Shown in pieces: positions 42,836 to 51,793 of a DNA stretch of 64,000 nt. Source of the stretch: Paracoccaceae bacterium (GTDB lineage Bacteria > Pseudomonadota > Alphaproteobacteria > Rhodobacterales > Rhodobacteraceae). The notes under the pieces were generated by a model. It was not told the origin of the DNA. It did not search any database and worked only from the letters and a program-made list of their open reading frames with translations. The stretch covers positions 1 through 64,000 of the forward strand of contig JANSXZ010000006.1 in the NCBI GenBank assembly GCA_024742705.1, written 5' to 3'. A program made the position numbers and the translations under genes. Each line of letters begins with the position of its first letter. The stretch's first letter is position 1.

Positions 42836-44002
42836 ATGTCCGTTATCACCACCATCGACGACCTCAAACGCATCTACGAACGGCGCGTCCCCAGAATGTT
42901 CTACGACTACGCGGAATCCGGCAGCTGGACAGAACAGACCTTCCGCGAGAACTCGTCCGATTTTCAGGATCTGCGCCTGCGTCAGCGCGTGGCTGTCGAC
43001 ATGACCGGCCGCAGCACCGCCACCCAGATGATCGGCCAGGACGTGGCGATGCCCGTGGCGCTGGCGCCGGTCGGTCTGACCGGGATGCAGCACGCCGATG
43101 GCGAAATGAAGGCCGCGCGCGCCGCCGAGAAGTTCGGTGTGCCCTTCACGCTTTCGACCATGTCGATCAACTCGATCGAGGACGTGGCGAGCTATACGTC
43201 GAAACCCTTCTGGTTTCAGCTCTATACCATGAAGGACACCGATTATGTCAGCCGCCTGATCCAGCGCGCCAAGGACGCGGGGTGTTCGGCGCTTGTGATC
43301 ACGCTGGACCTGCAAATCCTCGGCCAGCGCCACAAGGATCTGAAGAACGGCCTGTCGGCGCCGCCGAAACTGACGCCCAGGACCATTGCCAACCTGATGA
43401 CGAAATGGGCCTGGGGCATCGAAATGCTCAGCGCCAGGCGGCGCGAGTTCGGCAACATCGTCGGCCATGTCGAGGGCATCTCGGATGCCTCGTCGCTGGG
43501 CGCCTGGGCTGGCGAACAGTTCGATCCGGCGCTGGACTGGGGCAAGGTCGAAAAGATCATGGAACAATGGGGCGGCAAGGTGATCCTGAAGGGTATCCTG
43601 GATGCCGAAGACGCCCGGATGGCGGCCAAACTGGGGGCCGATGCCATTGTGGTTTCAAATCACGGTGGCCGCCAGCTGGACGGCGCGCTCAGTTCGATCC
43701 GGATGCTGCCTTCGATCCTCGATGCGGTCGGCGGCGATGTCGAAGTGCACATGGACGGCGGAATCCGCTCGGGGCAGGATGTGTTGAAGGCCGTGGCGCT
43801 GGGCGCCAAGGGCACCTACATCGGTCGCGCCTTTGTCTACGGTCTGGGCGCCATGGGCCAGCAGGGCGTGACCCGCGCGCTCGAAGTGATCCACAAGGAG
43901 CTGGACATCTCGATGGCGCTTTGCGGCGAACGGTCGGTCAACGATCTGAGCCGGTCGAACCTGCTGATCCCCGAGGATTTCGAGGGCCGCTGGCGCAACT
44001 GA
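42836..44002 (+). CDS. lldD: L-lactate dehydrogenase (FMN-dependent, LldD type)
   Basis: An alpha-hydroxy-acid oxidising flavoenzyme of 388 residues that oxidises L-lactate to pyruvate at the membrane. Motifs: RRVPRMFYDYAESGSWTE, PVALAPVGLTGMQHADGE, FQLYTMKD, and the active-site SNHGGRQLDGA with the catalytic His, then HMDGGIRSGQDVLKA for FMN phosphate. The start at 42836 (MSVITTIDD) is placed nine bases after AAGGAA; the in-frame ATG at 42827 overlaps that site. A related hydroxy acid could be the true substrate. It is followed within seven bases by a small sulfotransferase. Confidence 0.9.
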   Translation: MSVITTIDDLKRIYERRVPRMFYDYAESGSWTEQTFRENSSDFQDLRLRQRVAVDMTGRSTATQMIGQDVAMPVALAPVGLTGMQHADGEMKAARAAEKFGVPFTLSTMSINSIEDVASYTSKPFWFQLYTMKDTDYVSRLIQRAKDAGCSALVITLDLQILGQRHKDLKNGLSAPPKLTPRTIANLMTKWAWGIEMLSARRREFGNIVGHVEGISDASSLGAWAGEQFDPALDWGKVEKIMEQWGGKVILKGILDAEDARMAAKLGADAIVVSNHGGRQLDGALSSIRMLPSILDAVGGDVEVHMDGGIRSGQDVLKAVALGAKGTYIGRAFVYGLGAMGQQGVTRALEVIHKELDISMALCGERSVNDLSRSNLLIPEDFEGRWRN

Positions 44003-44009
44003 AGCGGCG

Positions 44010-44630
44010 ATGCTGATCTTCAGCCCGCAGTCGCTGGCGTTTCTGGCGGTGCCCAAGACCGGCAGCACAGCCATTGAAATGGCACTGCGGCCAAGGGCCG
44101 ACATCGTTTTCGCCCGGATGCGCAAACACACCACCGCGCAACGGTTCCACGGCCAGATCGCGCCGTTTCTGGATGCCGCCTATGGGCTGCGGCCCGAGCG
44201 GATCGCGGTCATGCGCGAGCCCGAGGAACAGATCCGCAGTTGGTACCGCTATCGCCGGCGCACCGAAAAACGCGGATCCGCCAAAAGCAGCAAGGGGCTC
44301 AGCTTTGACGACTTCGTGCAGCTTGTCATATCGGACGATCCGCACCCTGTCGCCGGCATCGGCAGCCAGTTTTCGTTCCTCACCTCGCCCGAAGGCAAGG
44401 TTCTGGTGCACCGGCTGTTCGCATACGAAGATCAGCCGGCGCTGACCGGCTTTCTGGAAGCCCGGTTCGAAACCTCGCTGGAAATCCCGCTGCGCAACGT
44501 ATCGCCACCGGTGCCCGCAGACCTGGATCCGGCGATACGGCGGCGGTTGCGCGCGGCGCGATCAGCGGAATTCGCGCTGTATGACAGGTTGCGCGATGCC
44601 GGCGGCGTATTGTGCCAGTCACCCGGCTGA
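44010..44630 (+). CDS. Small sulfotransferase-family protein
   Basis: A 206-residue protein with a PAPS-binding-type 5' loop VPKTGSTAIEMAL near the N-terminus and a 3' phosphate motif RIAVMREPEEQIRSWYRY (about 65-85). This is the layout of compact bacterial sulfotransferase-like proteins. The acceptor is unknown. It starts seven bases after lldD and is probably co-transcribed with it, a pairing without obvious biochemical meaning. Its last 12 bases overlap the end of the convergent MFS gene. Confidence 0.75.
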   Translation: MLIFSPQSLAFLAVPKTGSTAIEMALRPRADIVFARMRKHTTAQRFHGQIAPFLDAAYGLRPERIAVMREPEEQIRSWYRYRRRTEKRGSAKSSKGLSFDDFVQLVISDDPHPVAGIGSQFSFLTSPEGKVLVHRLFAYEDQPALTGFLEARFETSLEIPLRNVSPPVPADLDPAIRRRLRAARSAEFALYDRLRDAGGVLCQSPG

Positions 44631-45788
44631 GGCCGAAAGATGCCGGCCGATCCACGGCACCAGCAGGGCCGCCACCAGCACCAGAACCGCCGCGACCGTC
44701 AGGAACGACGCCGCCAGCGAAACACGCTCGGCGATGCCACCCATCAACGCCGGCCCCACCATGAAGGCGCCGTAGCCGATAACGCTGGCCTGTCCTATGG
44801 CCTTGACACGCTGGTCTTCGGGTACCGCGCGGCCAACGATCGCCATCGCCAACGGCACAACGACCGAAATGCCCAGCCCCATCAGGCCAAACCCCAGATA
44901 GGCCATCGTGACCGAAGGCGCGACCGCGGCCACCGCCACGCCGGCCGCCGAAATCATGCAGGCCCAGCCCATCATCGTCGTGTCGCGTATATGCGCGGTC
45001 AGCGCATGGCCGAACAGGCGGCCAAAGCCCATGGTCAGCCCCAGGATCGCCGGGCCGAAGGCGCCCTGTGCCGCGCCGCCGCCCAGAGACCGTTCGATAT
45101 GCAGCGCCGACCATCCTTCGGCCGCCTGTTCGGTGAAGAAGGCCGCCATCACCACAAGGCCCGCCAGCCACACGATGACCGATCCGAAAGCCCCGACCGG
45201 ACCGCCGCCACCGGCCAGCGGCCCGCCATCGGCCAGCCGCACAGGCCGCGTGCGCATCATCGTACACAGAGCAAGAACCACGGCCGCAATCGCCGAAAAC
45301 ACCGCCACCGGGCCAAACCCCGCCTCGCGCGCGAGGCCGGTCAGCACCGAGGCACCGGCATAGGAAAACGAAAAAATCGCATGATTCAGGTTCATCAGCG
45401 GGCGGCGCGATGCCTCTTCAATCTCGGAGATGCGCGCGTTCAGAAGGATGTCGGAGACGCCCGACAGCGCCGACACCAGCAGAAACGCCAGACAGAAGGC
45501 CACCACCCCCGCGGACGCGCCGGCCCCGACAAAGGCCAGCCCCATCAACCCAGTGGCCAGTTGCACCGACCGCCGCGCGGTCAGCCTCTCGAAAACCGGC
45601 GCGATCCACATCGAGGCGACCGCACCCAGGCTGGCAATCAGGAAAATGCCTCCGAACACCGCGTCGCTGGCGCCGATCTGCGCCTTCAGCACCGGCACCT
45701 GCGCCGCGAAGCCGGCCCAGACCAGCCCCATGCAGACAAAACCCCAGACCGGCGCACGGCTAAGCATGAGATCGTGCCAGAGCCGCAT
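44619..45788 (-). CDS. MFS transporter (YbjJ-like)
   Basis: A major facilitator protein of 389 residues with about twelve membrane helices. The N-terminus MRLWHDLMLSRAPVWGFVCMG leads into helix 1; the cytoplasmic loop MWIAPVFERLTARRS is a variant of motif A. SDILLNARISEIEEAS and GAFMVGPALMGGIAERVS resemble the YbjJ-type branch. The substrate is unknown. The start ATG 45788 is chosen since the upstream extension is low-complexity. It is divergent from a second, unrelated-looking MFS gene at 45985. Confidence 0.82.
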   Translation of the reverse strand: MRLWHDLMLSRAPVWGFVCMGLVWAGFAAQVPVLKAQIGASDAVFGGIFLIASLGAVASMWIAPVFERLTARRSVQLATGLMGLAFVGAGASAGVVAFCLAFLLVSALSGVSDILLNARISEIEEASRRPLMNLNHAIFSFSYAGASVLTGLAREAGFGPVAVFSAIAAVVLALCTMMRTRPVRLADGGPLAGGGGPVGAFGSVIVWLAGLVVMAAFFTEQAAEGWSALHIERSLGGGAAQGAFGPAILGLTMGFGRLFGHALTAHIRDTTMMGWACMISAAGVAVAAVAPSVTMAYLGFGLMGLGISVVVPLAMAIVGRAVPEDQRVKAIGQASVIGYGAFMVGPALMGGIAERVSLAASFLTVAAVLVLVAALLVPWIGRHLSASAG

Positions 45789-45829
45789 GTCGTTCCGCCC
45801 TTGTTCCTGTCGCGCCGGCGCCTTGCGGT

Positions 45830-45873
45830 GCGCGGGGTTGCCCCGCGCTTTTGCCCGGCTTTGCCGCGCGGGG
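45830..45873 (+). other. Overlapping alternative hairpins upstream of MFS gene
   Basis: GCGCGGGG (45830-45837), TTG, CCCCGCGC (45841-45848) and TTTT form a textbook intrinsic terminator on the plus strand. A second GCGCGGGG (45866-45873) could pair with the same middle arm instead. It lies 112 bases before the plus-strand MFS start, in a divergent gap where a terminator is not expected. Confidence 0.55.
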
Positions 45874-45984
45874 CCAGCAGCTTTGGCACAGGCCCGACGA
45901 TTCCGTGCCGTTGCCTTCGAATTACGCGGACGACGGCGCATTGTCGGGGCAACATGCCCCGACCCGCAAATCCGAGGTGCGCCC

Positions 45985-47238
45985 GTGAAACCCCGAACCG
46001 ATCCAACAGCCGCGGCCCGGAACGTGGCGCTTTATCCCTGGTTCCGGTTTTTCCAGAACCTGATCTTCTGGCAGGCGGTCTGGTTTCTGTTCTTTCAGGC
46101 CGAACTGTCGCCCGCCGAGGCCATTCTACTCTATACCATCTACGATCTGGGCACCGCCGCGCTCGAGGTGCCATCGGGCTACATGTCAGACCGTCTGGGC
46201 CGGCGCGGCACCCTGATCGCCGCCGCCGTCGCCGGATGCGCCGGCTGTCTGCTGCTGACGCTGGGCGACGGATTCGCCATCTTTGCGGTGGCCCAGTTGC
46301 TGCTGGGCACGGCCGCCGCCTTCGCATCGGGCACCGACAGCGCGATGCTGTACGAATCGCTGCAACAGACCGGCCGCACCGACGAGGTCGAGGATCAGGA
46401 ACTGCGCGCATGGCGCTTCGGGTTTGCCGGCCTCGCGGTTTCGGCCATCGGCGGCGGGGCGATGGCGATGATCGACCTGCGGCTGCCCTTCGGCGCCAGC
46501 GCGGCGGCCTTTGCCTGTGTCATCGCGATCTCGCTGGCCCTGGGCGAACCCGACGTGCCACAGTCCGACACCCGCCGCCCGACGCTGCGCCGCGCCGCGC
46601 AGGGTCTGCGCGCGGACCTGCTTCAGCCGGTGCTGGGGTGGCTGTTCGCGCTCAGCGTGCTGATGTACGGCTATAGCCACCTTCCGTTCATCTTTGGCCA
46701 GCCCTTCATGCTGTCGGCGCTGGCGCAGGTGGGCCTTGCCGGTGAAACGCCGCTGATCAGCGGCGCGGTGGCGGCGACGATGATGGCGGTTTCGGTCGCA
46801 ACATCGCTGGCAGCGCCCGCATTGCGGCACCGCATGGGGCTGGCCGGTATCCTGCTGGCGGCCTTCGGCCTTCAGATCCTGCTGGCCGCCTGCCTCGCGC
46901 TCAGCAATGCGCCGGTGGTGATCGCCATGCTGTTCCTGCGCATGGTGCCCGATTCGCTGTCGCGGCCCTTCATCCTGGCGCGGATTCAGCCGTTGGTTCA
47001 TGCCGCCACACGGGCCACCTACCTGTCGCTCCAGAGCCTGTGCGCAAGGCTGGCCTTTGCCGCCTCGCTGCTGGCGGTGGCCGGAAGCCTGCCGGGCGCA
47101 AGCGCCCTGGCCCATGCCGATATCGCGCGGATCCTCGGCATCTATTCCGCCGTCGGCGTTCTGTGCCTGGCCGGCCTGGCGCTGTGGGCACACCGGCATC
47201 CGCCCGAACCGCCGCGCGAAACGCCCGCGCCGGGCTGA
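45985..47238 (+). CDS. MFS transporter
   Basis: A major facilitator protein of 417 residues with about twelve helices. The loop PSGYMSDRLGRRGTL is a clear motif A between helices 2 and 3. FAIFAVAQLLLGTAAAFASG and DSAMLYESLQQ resemble the DHA1-type group that includes drug and metabolite exporters; the substrate is unknown. The start is GTG 45985 (MKPRTDPTAA), with GAGG upstream; no ATG is available before helix 1. A terminator-like hairpin stands in its upstream region. Confidence 0.8.
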   Translation: MKPRTDPTAAARNVALYPWFRFFQNLIFWQAVWFLFFQAELSPAEAILLYTIYDLGTAALEVPSGYMSDRLGRRGTLIAAAVAGCAGCLLLTLGDGFAIFAVAQLLLGTAAAFASGTDSAMLYESLQQTGRTDEVEDQELRAWRFGFAGLAVSAIGGGAMAMIDLRLPFGASAAAFACVIAISLALGEPDVPQSDTRRPTLRRAAQGLRADLLQPVLGWLFALSVLMYGYSHLPFIFGQPFMLSALAQVGLAGETPLISGAVAATMMAVSVATSLAAPALRHRMGLAGILLAAFGLQILLAACLALSNAPVVIAMLFLRMVPDSLSRPFILARIQPLVHAATRATYLSLQSLCARLAFAASLLAVAGSLPGASALAHADIARILGIYSAVGVLCLAGLALWAHRHPPEPPRETPAPG

Positions 47239-47244
47239 AACCTC

Positions 47245-47273
47245 TTTTCATCGCGGGGGGCTTGGTCTATAGG
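47245..47273 (+). promoter_or_regulatory. Possible sigma-70 promoter of rplY
   Basis: TTTTCA (47245-47250), a 17-base spacer and TATAGG (47268-47273) could form a promoter. It begins seven bases after the stop of the MFS gene and stands upstream of the hairpin leader of rplY. Confidence 0.4.
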
Positions 47274-47284
47274 CCGGGCTTCAC

Positions 47285-47318
47285 GCGGGGCTACAGCCTT
47301 GGAGGAGCCCCGCCTTTT
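47285..47318 (+). promoter_or_regulatory. Terminator-like leader hairpin before rplY
   Basis: GCGGGGCT (47285-47292) pairs perfectly with AGCCCCGC (47306-47313) across a 13-base loop, followed by CTTTT. It ends 16 bases before the rplY ATG. Either it terminates read-through from the MFS gene, or it lies in the rplY leader and acts as an attenuator or autoregulatory element, as is common for ribosomal protein genes. Confidence 0.6.
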
Positions 47319-47334
47319 CATTTGGAGAAACAAC

Positions 47335-47964
47335 ATGGCTAAAGAGATCCCAGATCTTGTGGCTCTGGAACGCACGGGGACAGGCAAGGGCGCCGCTCGT
47401 CAGGCGCGGCGCGCCGGTATGGTTCCGGGCATCGTTTTCGGCGGCGATACCGATCCCGTACCGATCAACATCCCCTTCAACGCGCTTTTCGCCAAGCTGA
47501 AGGCCGGCCGGTTCAAGGCGACGCTGTTCAACATGAAGATCGAAGGCCATGACGACGTGCGCGTGATCTGCCGTGACGTTCAGCGCGACGTGGTCAAGGA
47601 TCTGCCGACCCATGTGGACTTCATGCGTCTGCGCCGCACCACCAAGATCAACCTGTTCATCCCGGTCGAGTTCATCGGCGATGAAAACTGCCCGGGCCTG
47701 CGCAAGGGCGGCGTGCTGAATGCCGTACGCCCCGAGGTGGAACTGGTTGTGACGGCGGGCGACATCCCCGATCACCTGACCGTGGATCTCAGCGGGCTGG
47801 ACATCGGCGACACCATCACCATTTCCGCGATCACCCTGCCGGAAGGCACCAAGCCGACGATCGACCGCGATTTCGTGATTGCGAACATTTCGGCACCGTC
47901 CGGTCTGCGTTCGGCGGGTGAAGATGCCGAAGACGCCGGCGAAGACGAAGCCGCCGAAGCCTGA
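47335..47964 (+). CDS. rplY: 50S ribosomal protein L25 (Ctc-type)
   Basis: A 209-residue two-domain L25/TL5/Ctc protein that binds 5S rRNA. The N-terminal domain (about 1-95) has [23 protein letters not shown]; the C-terminal domain (about 95-190) contains [20 protein letters not shown]. An acidic tail ends in [14 protein letters not shown]. Start ATG 47335 (MAKEIPD) follows TTTGGAGAAA. The genes rplY and pth are neighbours in many alphaproteobacteria; here a minus-strand monooxygenase gene lies between them. Confidence 0.95.
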   Translation: MAKEIPDLVALERTGTGKGAARQARRAGMVPGIVFGGDTDPVPINIPFNALFAKLKAGRFKATLFNMKIEGHDDVRVICRDVQRDVVKDLPTHVDFMRLRRTTKINLFIPVEFIGDENCPGLRKGGVLNAVRPEVELVVTAGDIPDHLTVDLSGLDIGDTITISAITLPEGTKPTIDRDFVIANISAPSGLRSAGEDAEDAGEDEAAEA

Positions 47965-47993
47965 TCCAGGTCCCGTCGCACAACACAACCGAC

Positions 47994-48035
47994 CGGCCCC
48001 GGCGCGCATCCGCATGATGCCGCCGGGGCCGTTTT
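47994..48035 (+). terminator. Rho-independent terminator after rplY
   Basis: CGGCCCCGGCG (47994-48004) and CGCCGGGGCCG (48021-48031) form an 11-pair stem with a 16-base loop, followed by TTTT. It lies 30 bases after the rplY stop and just before the end of the convergent monooxygenase gene. Confidence 0.88.
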
Positions 48036-48050
48036 CGTTTGACGGGCCGC

Positions 48051-48365
48051 CTATTCTGCCGATCCGGCGACGGTTTCGAAAATCTCGAGAACCGGCGGCG
48101 CGAGGTACATGTCGCGGCTGCTGCCGGCGTTGCGGTGGGCGGCACGGAAGGCGTCTGACCGGGTCCAGTCCTGAAACGCGGTTTCGTCACGCCACACGGT
48201 ATGCGAGGCGTAAAGCACATGGTCGGCCGCCTCTGGGCCACGCATCAGCGCAAAGCTGACAAACCCCGGAACCGATTTCAGATGGCTGTCGCGCTGCATC
48301 CACAGCGTCTCGAAGGCGGCGCAGGCTTCGGGCCTGACCTGGAACCGGTTCATCGTCAGGTACAT
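48051..48365 (-). CDS. Antibiotic biosynthesis monooxygenase (ABM) domain protein
   Basis: A 104-residue ferredoxin-fold ABM domain. The start ATG 48365 (MYLTMNRFQVRPEACAAFE) gives the typical N-terminus, with VPGFVSFALMRG and YASHTVWRDETAFQDWTRSD as conserved strands. Proteins of this kind include heme-degrading HmoA and quinone or small-molecule monooxygenases; function cannot be chosen from sequence alone. It is inserted between rplY and pth on the opposite strand. Confidence 0.78.
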   Translation of the reverse strand: MYLTMNRFQVRPEACAAFETLWMQRDSHLKSVPGFVSFALMRGPEAADHVLYASHTVWRDETAFQDWTRSDAFRAAHRNAGSSRDMYLAPPVLEIFETVAGSAE

Positions 48366-48436
48366 GGGTCTCACTCTGGCATTTCGTTGCGTTTGCGGGC
48401 ATAGAACCATCATCACAGCAATGATACAGGCATGCC

Positions 48437-49147
48437 ATGTATTTGTTTATCGGTCTTGGCAATCCGGGCGCCAAATACGCCGGCAACCGGCACAACATCG
48501 GGTTCATGGCCCTCGACCGGATCGCCGAGGCGCACGGGTTCGGGCCGTGGAAGTCGCGGTTTCAGGCACTGGTCAGCGAAGGACGTCTGGGCCATGAAAA
48601 GGTTTTGCTGGTCAAGCCCCAGACCTTCATGAACAATTCCGGCCAATCGGTGGGCGAGGCGATGCGGTTCTTCAAACTGACGCCCGACGCGGTGACCGTA
48701 TTTCACGATGAACTGGACCTGGCCCCGCGCAAGGCCCGCATCAAGATGGGCGGCGGCCACGCCGGGCACAACGGCCTGCGTTCGATCCACGCGCATATCG
48801 GTCCGGACTACCGGCGGGTGCGTCTGGGCATCGGCCATCCGGGCCGAAAGGAGGCGGTGGCCGGCTATGTTCTGCATGATTTCGCAAGGGCGGATGAGGA
48901 GTGGCTGGACGATCTGCTGCGCGGCATCGCCGATGGCGCGGCAGACCTGGCGGCCGGTCAGGACGGGCGGTTCATGAATGCCGTCGCCTTGCGCACCGCG
49001 CCGCCGCGGTCGGGCGCCGGCGCTCCACCGCGCCACAAGGGCGGCGCCGACGCCGCCACGCCGCGCGATGGCGATACGCCGGCACCGCTCGACGCGCCGG
49101 CCGATACCCGCAGCGCGCTGCAGCGGCTTGCGGATCGGTTCAGATGA
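48437..49147 (+). CDS. pth: Peptidyl-tRNA hydrolase
   Basis: The essential enzyme that frees tRNA from dropped peptidyl-tRNA. 236 residues: the catalytic core (about 1-188) has [20 protein letters not shown] with the catalytic His, [33 protein letters not shown] and GHNGLRSI. A low-complexity tail of about 45 residues (rich in Pro, Ala, Gly and Asp) ends in [10 protein letters not shown], an extension often seen in Rhodobacteraceae. The stop overlaps the next start (ATGA), so it is co-translated with the DUF2332 gene. Confidence 0.95.
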   Translation: MYLFIGLGNPGAKYAGNRHNIGFMALDRIAEAHGFGPWKSRFQALVSEGRLGHEKVLLVKPQTFMNNSGQSVGEAMRFFKLTPDAVTVFHDELDLAPRKARIKMGGGHAGHNGLRSIHAHIGPDYRRVRLGIGHPGRKEAVAGYVLHDFARADEEWLDDLLRGIADGAADLAAGQDGRFMNAVALRTAPPRSGAGAPPRHKGGADAATPRDGDTPAPLDAPADTRSALQRLADRFR

Positions 49148-50169
49148 CGCTGGCCGCTGCCTTCACCGAACAGGCCCGCGCATGCGAGGCGCTGGGCAGC
49201 CCGTTCATGGCGCGCCTGCTGACCGCGCTGGCCGCGGACTGGCCCGCCGACGGCCTTCTGGCGCAGGCCTGCGCCGGTTTCGACGGCGACATCGGGCCCG
49301 GCGGTCATTCGCTGCCGTTGCGCATCGCCGGCGGGTTGCACGCGCTGGTGCTGCAAGGCGATGCGGGTCTGGCGCCGGTCTATCCCCCCAACCAGAGCGA
49401 CGACGCCGAACTGGCCCGTGCGGTTGTCGCGGCGGTGCGGGCGCATGGCGCGTTTCTGGCCGACTGGATCGCGCGCCCGCCGCAAACCAACGACGTGCGC
49501 CGCAGCGCACCGCTGATCGCGGCGGCGCACTGGATCCACGCCAGGCATCCCTTGCCCTTCGTGACATCGGAACTGGGCGCCAGTGCCGGGCTCAACCTGA
49601 ACTGGGACCGCTATGCGCTGGTGGCGCAGGGCACGCGCCTGGGCCCGGACGCGGCCCCCCTGACACTTCGCCCCGACTGGTCGGGGCCCATACCGCCCGC
49701 ATCGCCGCCGGTGGTGGCCGCGCGCGCCGGTGTCGACCTGACCCCGCTGAACCCGCGATCCGAGGGCGATGCGCTGAGGCTTTTCGCATACCTGTGGCCG
49801 GATCAGCCCGAACGCATGGATCTGACCCGCGCGGCCATGGCCGCCGCCGATACTCCGGTGGCGCAAGGCGACGCCATCGACTGGCTTGCGCCACAGCTAG
49901 ACAGCGCGCCGGAAGGGCACCTGCACCTGGTGTACCACACCATCGCATGGCAGTATTTTCCCGCCGCCGCGCGGGACCGGGGCACGGCACTGATTGCCGC
50001 AGCTGGCGCGCGGGCCACGCCGCACCGGCCCCTGGCCTGGCTGCGGCTCGAGAACGACAGCGGCCCGCGCGGCGCCGCCCTGAGCCTGCGGCTGTGGCCC
50101 GGCGACCTGCATGTCGCCCTGGGGCGGGCCGATTTTCATGGCCGCTGGGTGGATTGGCACCCGGCTTGA
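49144..50169 (+). CDS. DUF2332-family protein
   Basis: A 341-residue protein of the DUF2332 family, whose biochemical role is not known. Conserved-looking segments: [48 protein letters not shown], and a C-terminal [17 protein letters not shown]. The [10 protein letters not shown] segment resembles a glycine-containing ligand loop of methyltransferase folds, but that is only a resemblance. Its start overlaps the pth stop by four bases. Confidence 0.75.
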   Translation: MTLAAAFTEQARACEALGSPFMARLLTALAADWPADGLLAQACAGFDGDIGPGGHSLPLRIAGGLHALVLQGDAGLAPVYPPNQSDDAELARAVVAAVRAHGAFLADWIARPPQTNDVRRSAPLIAAAHWIHARHPLPFVTSELGASAGLNLNWDRYALVAQGTRLGPDAAPLTLRPDWSGPIPPASPPVVAARAGVDLTPLNPRSEGDALRLFAYLWPDQPERMDLTRAAMAAADTPVAQGDAIDWLAPQLDSAPEGHLHLVYHTIAWQYFPAAARDRGTALIAAAGARATPHRPLAWLRLENDSGPRGAALSLRLWPGDLHVALGRADFHGRWVDWHPA

Positions 50170-50197
50170 ACCGCCCAGCGCGAAAAAGGACAATACG

Positions 50198-51373
50198 ATG
50201 TACAAGATTTTTCGATGGCTGGCACGGATCTTTGTCGTGCTGGTTGTGGCCGCGCTGGCGATCGGAGTGTGGAAACGCGACGAACTTCTGCGTCTGTGGA
50301 CCGTGCAGACAATGTTCGACGCCGACAAGATCGTCCGCAGTTTCTCGACCACCGATCGCGCCTTTCTGACGGTGCCCGTCAACCGCGGCGCAGGGCCGGT
50401 TTCGCCTTTGCCCGAAGGCCCGACCCTGGAACTGCCAGAACGGGTTCAGCTTTGGGTGAACGAATTCGACGTCACCTCTCTGGTGGTGGTCCATCGCGGC
50501 GAAATCGTGCACGAAAGCTATCTGCGCGGAACCAAAGCAGACGACCGGCGGATTCTCTGGTCGATTTCGAAATCTTACCTGTCCGCGCTCGTCGGTATTC
50601 TGATCGACGAGGGCCAGATCGAATCCATCGACATTCCGGTCACGCGCCACGCCCCGTCACTGATCGGCACAGCCTATGACGGCGCCACTCTGCGCGATGT
50701 GCTGCAAATGAGCAGCGGCGTGGTCTTCGATGAGGATTACCTCGACTATAACTCGGATATCAACCGCATGGCACGGGTTGTCGCGCTGGGCGGGCTTCTG
50801 GACGATTTCACCACAGGGTTGAACGATACATTCCGCGCGCCGGGCACGGCATGGCAATATGTGTCGATCGACACGCATGTGATCGGCATGGTGGTGCGCG
50901 GTGCCACCGGGCGCGATGTGCCCGGCCTTCTGTCAGAGAAAGTGATCGCGCCGCTGGGCCAGGAGGACGACGGCTTCTACCTGACCGACGGGGCCGGCGT
51001 TGCCTTCGTTCTGGGCGGCCTGAACCTGAGATCGCGCGACCTGGCGCGGTTTGGCGTGATGATCGAACAGGACGGTCTGTACCAGGGCCGCCGGGTCGTG
51101 CCCGCCGCATGGATCGCCGAGGCCACCGCCGCCAGCGCGGCCACCCGCCCCGATCAGTTGGGATACGGCTTTCAGTGGTGGATTCCACGCGACGCGACGC
51201 AGGGCGAATTCATGGGGCGTGGAATTTACGGCCAATACCTTTACATTGATCAGGAGCGCGACACCGTGATCGTGGTCACGGGCGCCGACCGTCAGTTCCG
51301 CGAAGCCGGGCGCACTGACGAAAACGTGGACATGATGCGGGTGATTGCCCGGAACCTGAGGAGCCCTGAATGA
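50198..51373 (+). CDS. Membrane-anchored SxxK serine hydrolase
   Basis: A beta-lactamase-like serine hydrolase of 391 residues. One N-terminal membrane segment (about 8-27, IFVVLVVAALAIGV) without a clear cleavage site suggests a periplasm-facing anchored enzyme. The nucleophile motif is Ser122-Ile-Ser-Lys125, within the same distance of the N-terminus as in the paralogue at 18991. VSIDTHVIGM is the tyrosine-position region and GIYGQYLYID the third motif. Start ATG 50198 follows AAAAAGGA. Its stop overlaps the start of the DUF2237 gene. Esterase, amidase or peptidase activity is possible; the substrate is unknown. Confidence 0.82.
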   Translation: MYKIFRWLARIFVVLVVAALAIGVWKRDELLRLWTVQTMFDADKIVRSFSTTDRAFLTVPVNRGAGPVSPLPEGPTLELPERVQLWVNEFDVTSLVVVHRGEIVHESYLRGTKADDRRILWSISKSYLSALVGILIDEGQIESIDIPVTRHAPSLIGTAYDGATLRDVLQMSSGVVFDEDYLDYNSDINRMARVVALGGLLDDFTTGLNDTFRAPGTAWQYVSIDTHVIGMVVRGATGRDVPGLLSEKVIAPLGQEDDGFYLTDGAGVAFVLGGLNLRSRDLARFGVMIEQDGLYQGRRVVPAAWIAEATAASAATRPDQLGYGFQWWIPRDATQGEFMGRGIYGQYLYIDQERDTVIVVTGADRQFREAGRTDENVDMMRVIARNLRSPE

Positions 51374-51744
51374 AACCTGATCCAAGCGTCAACGTTCTGG
51401 GCACCGCGCTGACCACCTGTTCGACGCAGCCGGTCACGGGGTTTTTCCGCGACGGGCAATGCAACACCTGCGCCGCGGATCAGGGGAGCCACACGGTCTG
51501 CGCCGTGATGACAGCCGAATTCCTCGCGTTTTCGAAGTATGTGGGCAACGATCTTTCCACACCGCGCCCAGAATTCGGGTTCGACGGATTGCAGCCTGGC
51601 AACAAATGGTGCCTGTGCGCGGGCCGGTTTCTGCAGGCCCACGAAGAGGGTTGCGCGCCGCGCGTCGATCTGACCGCGACGCACCGCAGGGCATTGGAGA
51701 TTGTGCCGCTGGACGTTCTGCGACAGCACGCGCTGACGCGCTGA
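51370..51744 (+). CDS. DUF2237-family cysteine-rich small protein
   Basis: A 124-residue protein with the features of DUF2237: NVLGTALTTCSTQPVTGFFRDGQC, then DQGSHTVCAVMT, FLAFSKYVGNDLSTPRPEFGF and WCLCAGRFLQA. Seven cysteines and a histidine suggest metal or redox chemistry, which is inference. It is translationally coupled (ATGA) to the serine hydrolase and ends the plus-strand run that begins at pth. Confidence 0.8.
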   Translation: MKPDPSVNVLGTALTTCSTQPVTGFFRDGQCNTCAADQGSHTVCAVMTAEFLAFSKYVGNDLSTPRPEFGFDGLQPGNKWCLCAGRFLQAHEEGCAPRVDLTATHRRALEIVPLDVLRQHALTR

Positions 51745-51746
51745 CG

Positions 51747-51789
51747 GGCTGCGGCCGGCCCCGCCGCACGCGCGGCGAAGGCCGCAGCC
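51747..51789. terminator. Bidirectional hairpin between DUF2237 and trpB
   Basis: GGCTGCGGCC (51747-51756) and GGCCGCAGCC (51780-51789) are perfect ten-base arms with an inner GC-rich loop that can also fold. There is no T-tract. It fills the 49-base convergent gap, so it may end both transcripts with Rho or stabilise their 3' ends. Confidence 0.55.
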
Positions 51790-51793
51790 GGGA

